Source: a virus
Length of the DNA stretch: 40,868 nt
Reading direction: 5' to 3' (one strand)
IMG/VR virus record: IMGVR_UViG_3300042391_000796
Coordinates: 1 to 40,868 of that record
Part shown: positions 39,781-40,868 of the stretch, one piece after another
Numbering within the stretch: position 1 is the first letter of the stretch
How the letters are laid out: every line of letters starts with the position of its first letter
Notes under the pieces: generated by a model
Databases searched by the model: none
The model's input: the letters and a program-made list of their open reading frames with translations, nothing else
What the model was told of the DNA's origin: nothing
Program-made: the position numbers and the translations under genes

Positions 39781-40868
39781 CTATACTGTGATGTACTTTC
39801 CGTATGTCCATGCCCGACGAGCTTCTTCTTCGGCAATTTCAGGAATTCTCTTTGCAAGCACATTTGTGTACAAAGAAACAATGTTCGACCTGAACGCTCC
39901 GGCTCTCTGGTCTTCATCGGAAATGTTCATCGAAGAAAGCATTAGTGATGTTATTTCATCCGTCAAATCCTGGTTGAGGCTTTTCATTCTCGACATTTGA
40001 GATTCAACTTGAGCAATAATGTCTGCTTCTGTATTTGAATTCTTTGCGGACTTCTTACCAACAGGAGAAGAGGCCTTCAGGGATTCTTTAACAATTGCAG
40101 TCACAACAGGCTTGATGTCTTCATCAAACTGCCTGTCCCATGTCTCCGTCGAGAGAACTGAAGGGATATCAAGAGTTCCAGCAAACAAAGCCTTCTTGGC
40201 CTTTGCTCCACTCGACTTCTCTAGAACAACCCTTTGCTGTCTTTCAAGAACTCTTTCCATGCTTCTGACGAGAATTTCTTCCCATCTTTCCATCTCTAAT
40301 TTCTGAGAACTGTTTTCAGCCTCAAGAGACTTTGTCTCAAACTCGGAAGATTCAGCGCTTGTTGCACCCATAGGTAAAGGCTCTGCGCCAGTCATCATGC
40401 CGGGAGGCATTCCAGGAATCGGAGACTGAGCCAACTCGCCACCCGGAGGTGCGGTTGAGCCGACTTCTGCAAGTGCTCCTGCCATTGTGTTTGGGTCCAC
40501 AGGCGGTTCCCCGGGTGCTGGAGGCATGCCTGGCATTGCAGGGGCACCTGGTGGCATGCCTGGTACTCCTGGCTGTCCTGGGGCTCCAGGGACCTGAACC
40601 TGAGATGGGTCTGGCATCTTCTTCTTTGTGTTGGAGATTGGAATCAGGTTTGGGTTAGCCAGCAACGAGTCAGCCAAATCACTTTCGGTCTCTTTACGAC
40701 CTGAGCCAATTCGGTATTCGTTGTTGCTGATTAGACCTGCGTTAAACTCATCCATCAAGTAGCGATGACGCTCCTGTTCGTAGAGCATCAAAATGGGCAC
40801 TTGGTCCACGTTGAAGTCAACGTAGTTGTCTACATCGAGTTCGTCTAAGGCGCGAGACAAAATTTCCA
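39781..40868 (-). CDS. Portal protein, C-terminal part (5' end cut by window edge)
   Basis: The frame stays open to the window end, so the TTG at 40860 is not a start and the N-terminal portal core lies outside. The visible part begins in a portal-like C-terminal helix (ILMLYEQERHRYLMDEFNAG, then LISNNEYRIG). A collagen-like Gly-Pro region follows (PGAPGQPGVPGMPPGAPAMP and on), then a helical domain whose end, RIPEIAEEEARRAWTYGKY, resembles the N-terminal helices of Mu gpF-type minor head proteins. EKSSG (40207-40221) resembles the polyprotein motif. Directly upstream of the protease gene, it fits the portal-protease-capsid order. The assignment rests on the tail and context only. Confidence 0.68.
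   Translation of the reverse strand, partial: EILSRALDELDVDNYVDFNVDQVPILMLYEQERHRYLMDEFNAGLISNNEYRIGSGRKETESDLADSLLANPNLIPISNTKKKMPDPSQVQVPGAPGQPGVPGMPPGAPAMPGMPPAPGEPPVDPNTMAGALAEVGSTAPPGGELAQSPIPGMPPGMMTGAEPLPMGATSAESSEFETKSLEAENSSQKLEMERWEEILVRSMERVLERQQRVVLEKSSGAKAKKALFAGTLDIPSVLSTETWDRQFDEDIKPVVTAIVKESLKASSPVGKKSAKNSNTEADIIAQVESQMSRMKSLNQDLTDEITSLMLSSMNISDEDQRAGAFRSNIVSLYTNVLAKRIPEIAEEEARRAWTYGKYITV

Noticed and set aside
40849-40860. TTG at 40860 as the start of a small head protein
   Set aside because: The frame continues upstream to the window edge and the following residues look like an internal portal segment.

Overview
The window is part of the genome of a tailed double-stranded DNA phage (or a prophage related to one). 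It is almost gap-free and mostly coded on the minus strand. A WhiB-like regulator at 6802-7161 points to an actinobacterial host, because WhiB proteins are confined to Actinobacteria and their viruses. The moderate base composition, with AT-rich wobble positions, fits a low-GC aquatic actinobacterium better than a high-GC streptomycete or mycobacterium. That host assignment is inference.

Layout. The left arm (1-8011) is mostly minus-strand replication, regulatory and accessory genes: an endonuclease VII cut by the window edge, tRNA-Ile(UAU), a PD-(D/E)XK-like protein, a zincin-like protein, a ribbon-helix-helix protein, an HTH protein (possible small terminase subunit), a primase-helicase, the WhiB-like protein and a lysine/alanine-rich histone-like protein. 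One small basic gene (2255-2458) runs the other way from a divergent region. A rightward block (8036-11076) ends in an adenosylcobalamin-dependent (class II) ribonucleotide reductase. Leftward genes follow: a Cys-cluster protein, a staphylococcal-type nuclease, a Cys-cluster/DUF6321-like protein and a 2-oxoglutarate oxygenase set off by two hairpin terminators.

From the right edge leftward (40868 to 13869) lies the head module: portal C-terminus, HK97-type prohead protease, an acidic scaffold-like protein, a series of probable internal virion proteins, and the HK97-fold major capsid protein followed by a strong terminator. Large terminase and tail genes are not in the window.

The striking feature is that the prohead protease is the N-terminus of a roughly 3,024-residue polypeptide, and a second polypeptide of 2,551 residues follows one gene later. 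Together they carry 21 copies of a short motif, usually R-[L/F/M]-S-S-G, in the spacers between distinct domains. Those domains are ArdC antirestriction plus zincin, a second zincin, an ADP-ribosyltransferase-like fold, a DEDDh exonuclease and a RelA/SpoT-like synthetase. The simplest reading is that these are 'polyvalent' polyproteins packaged in the capsid, cut at R-L-S-S-G by the phage's own protease during maturation, and injected with the DNA as separate anti-host effectors. The motif and domains are visible in the sequence; the processing and delivery are inference.
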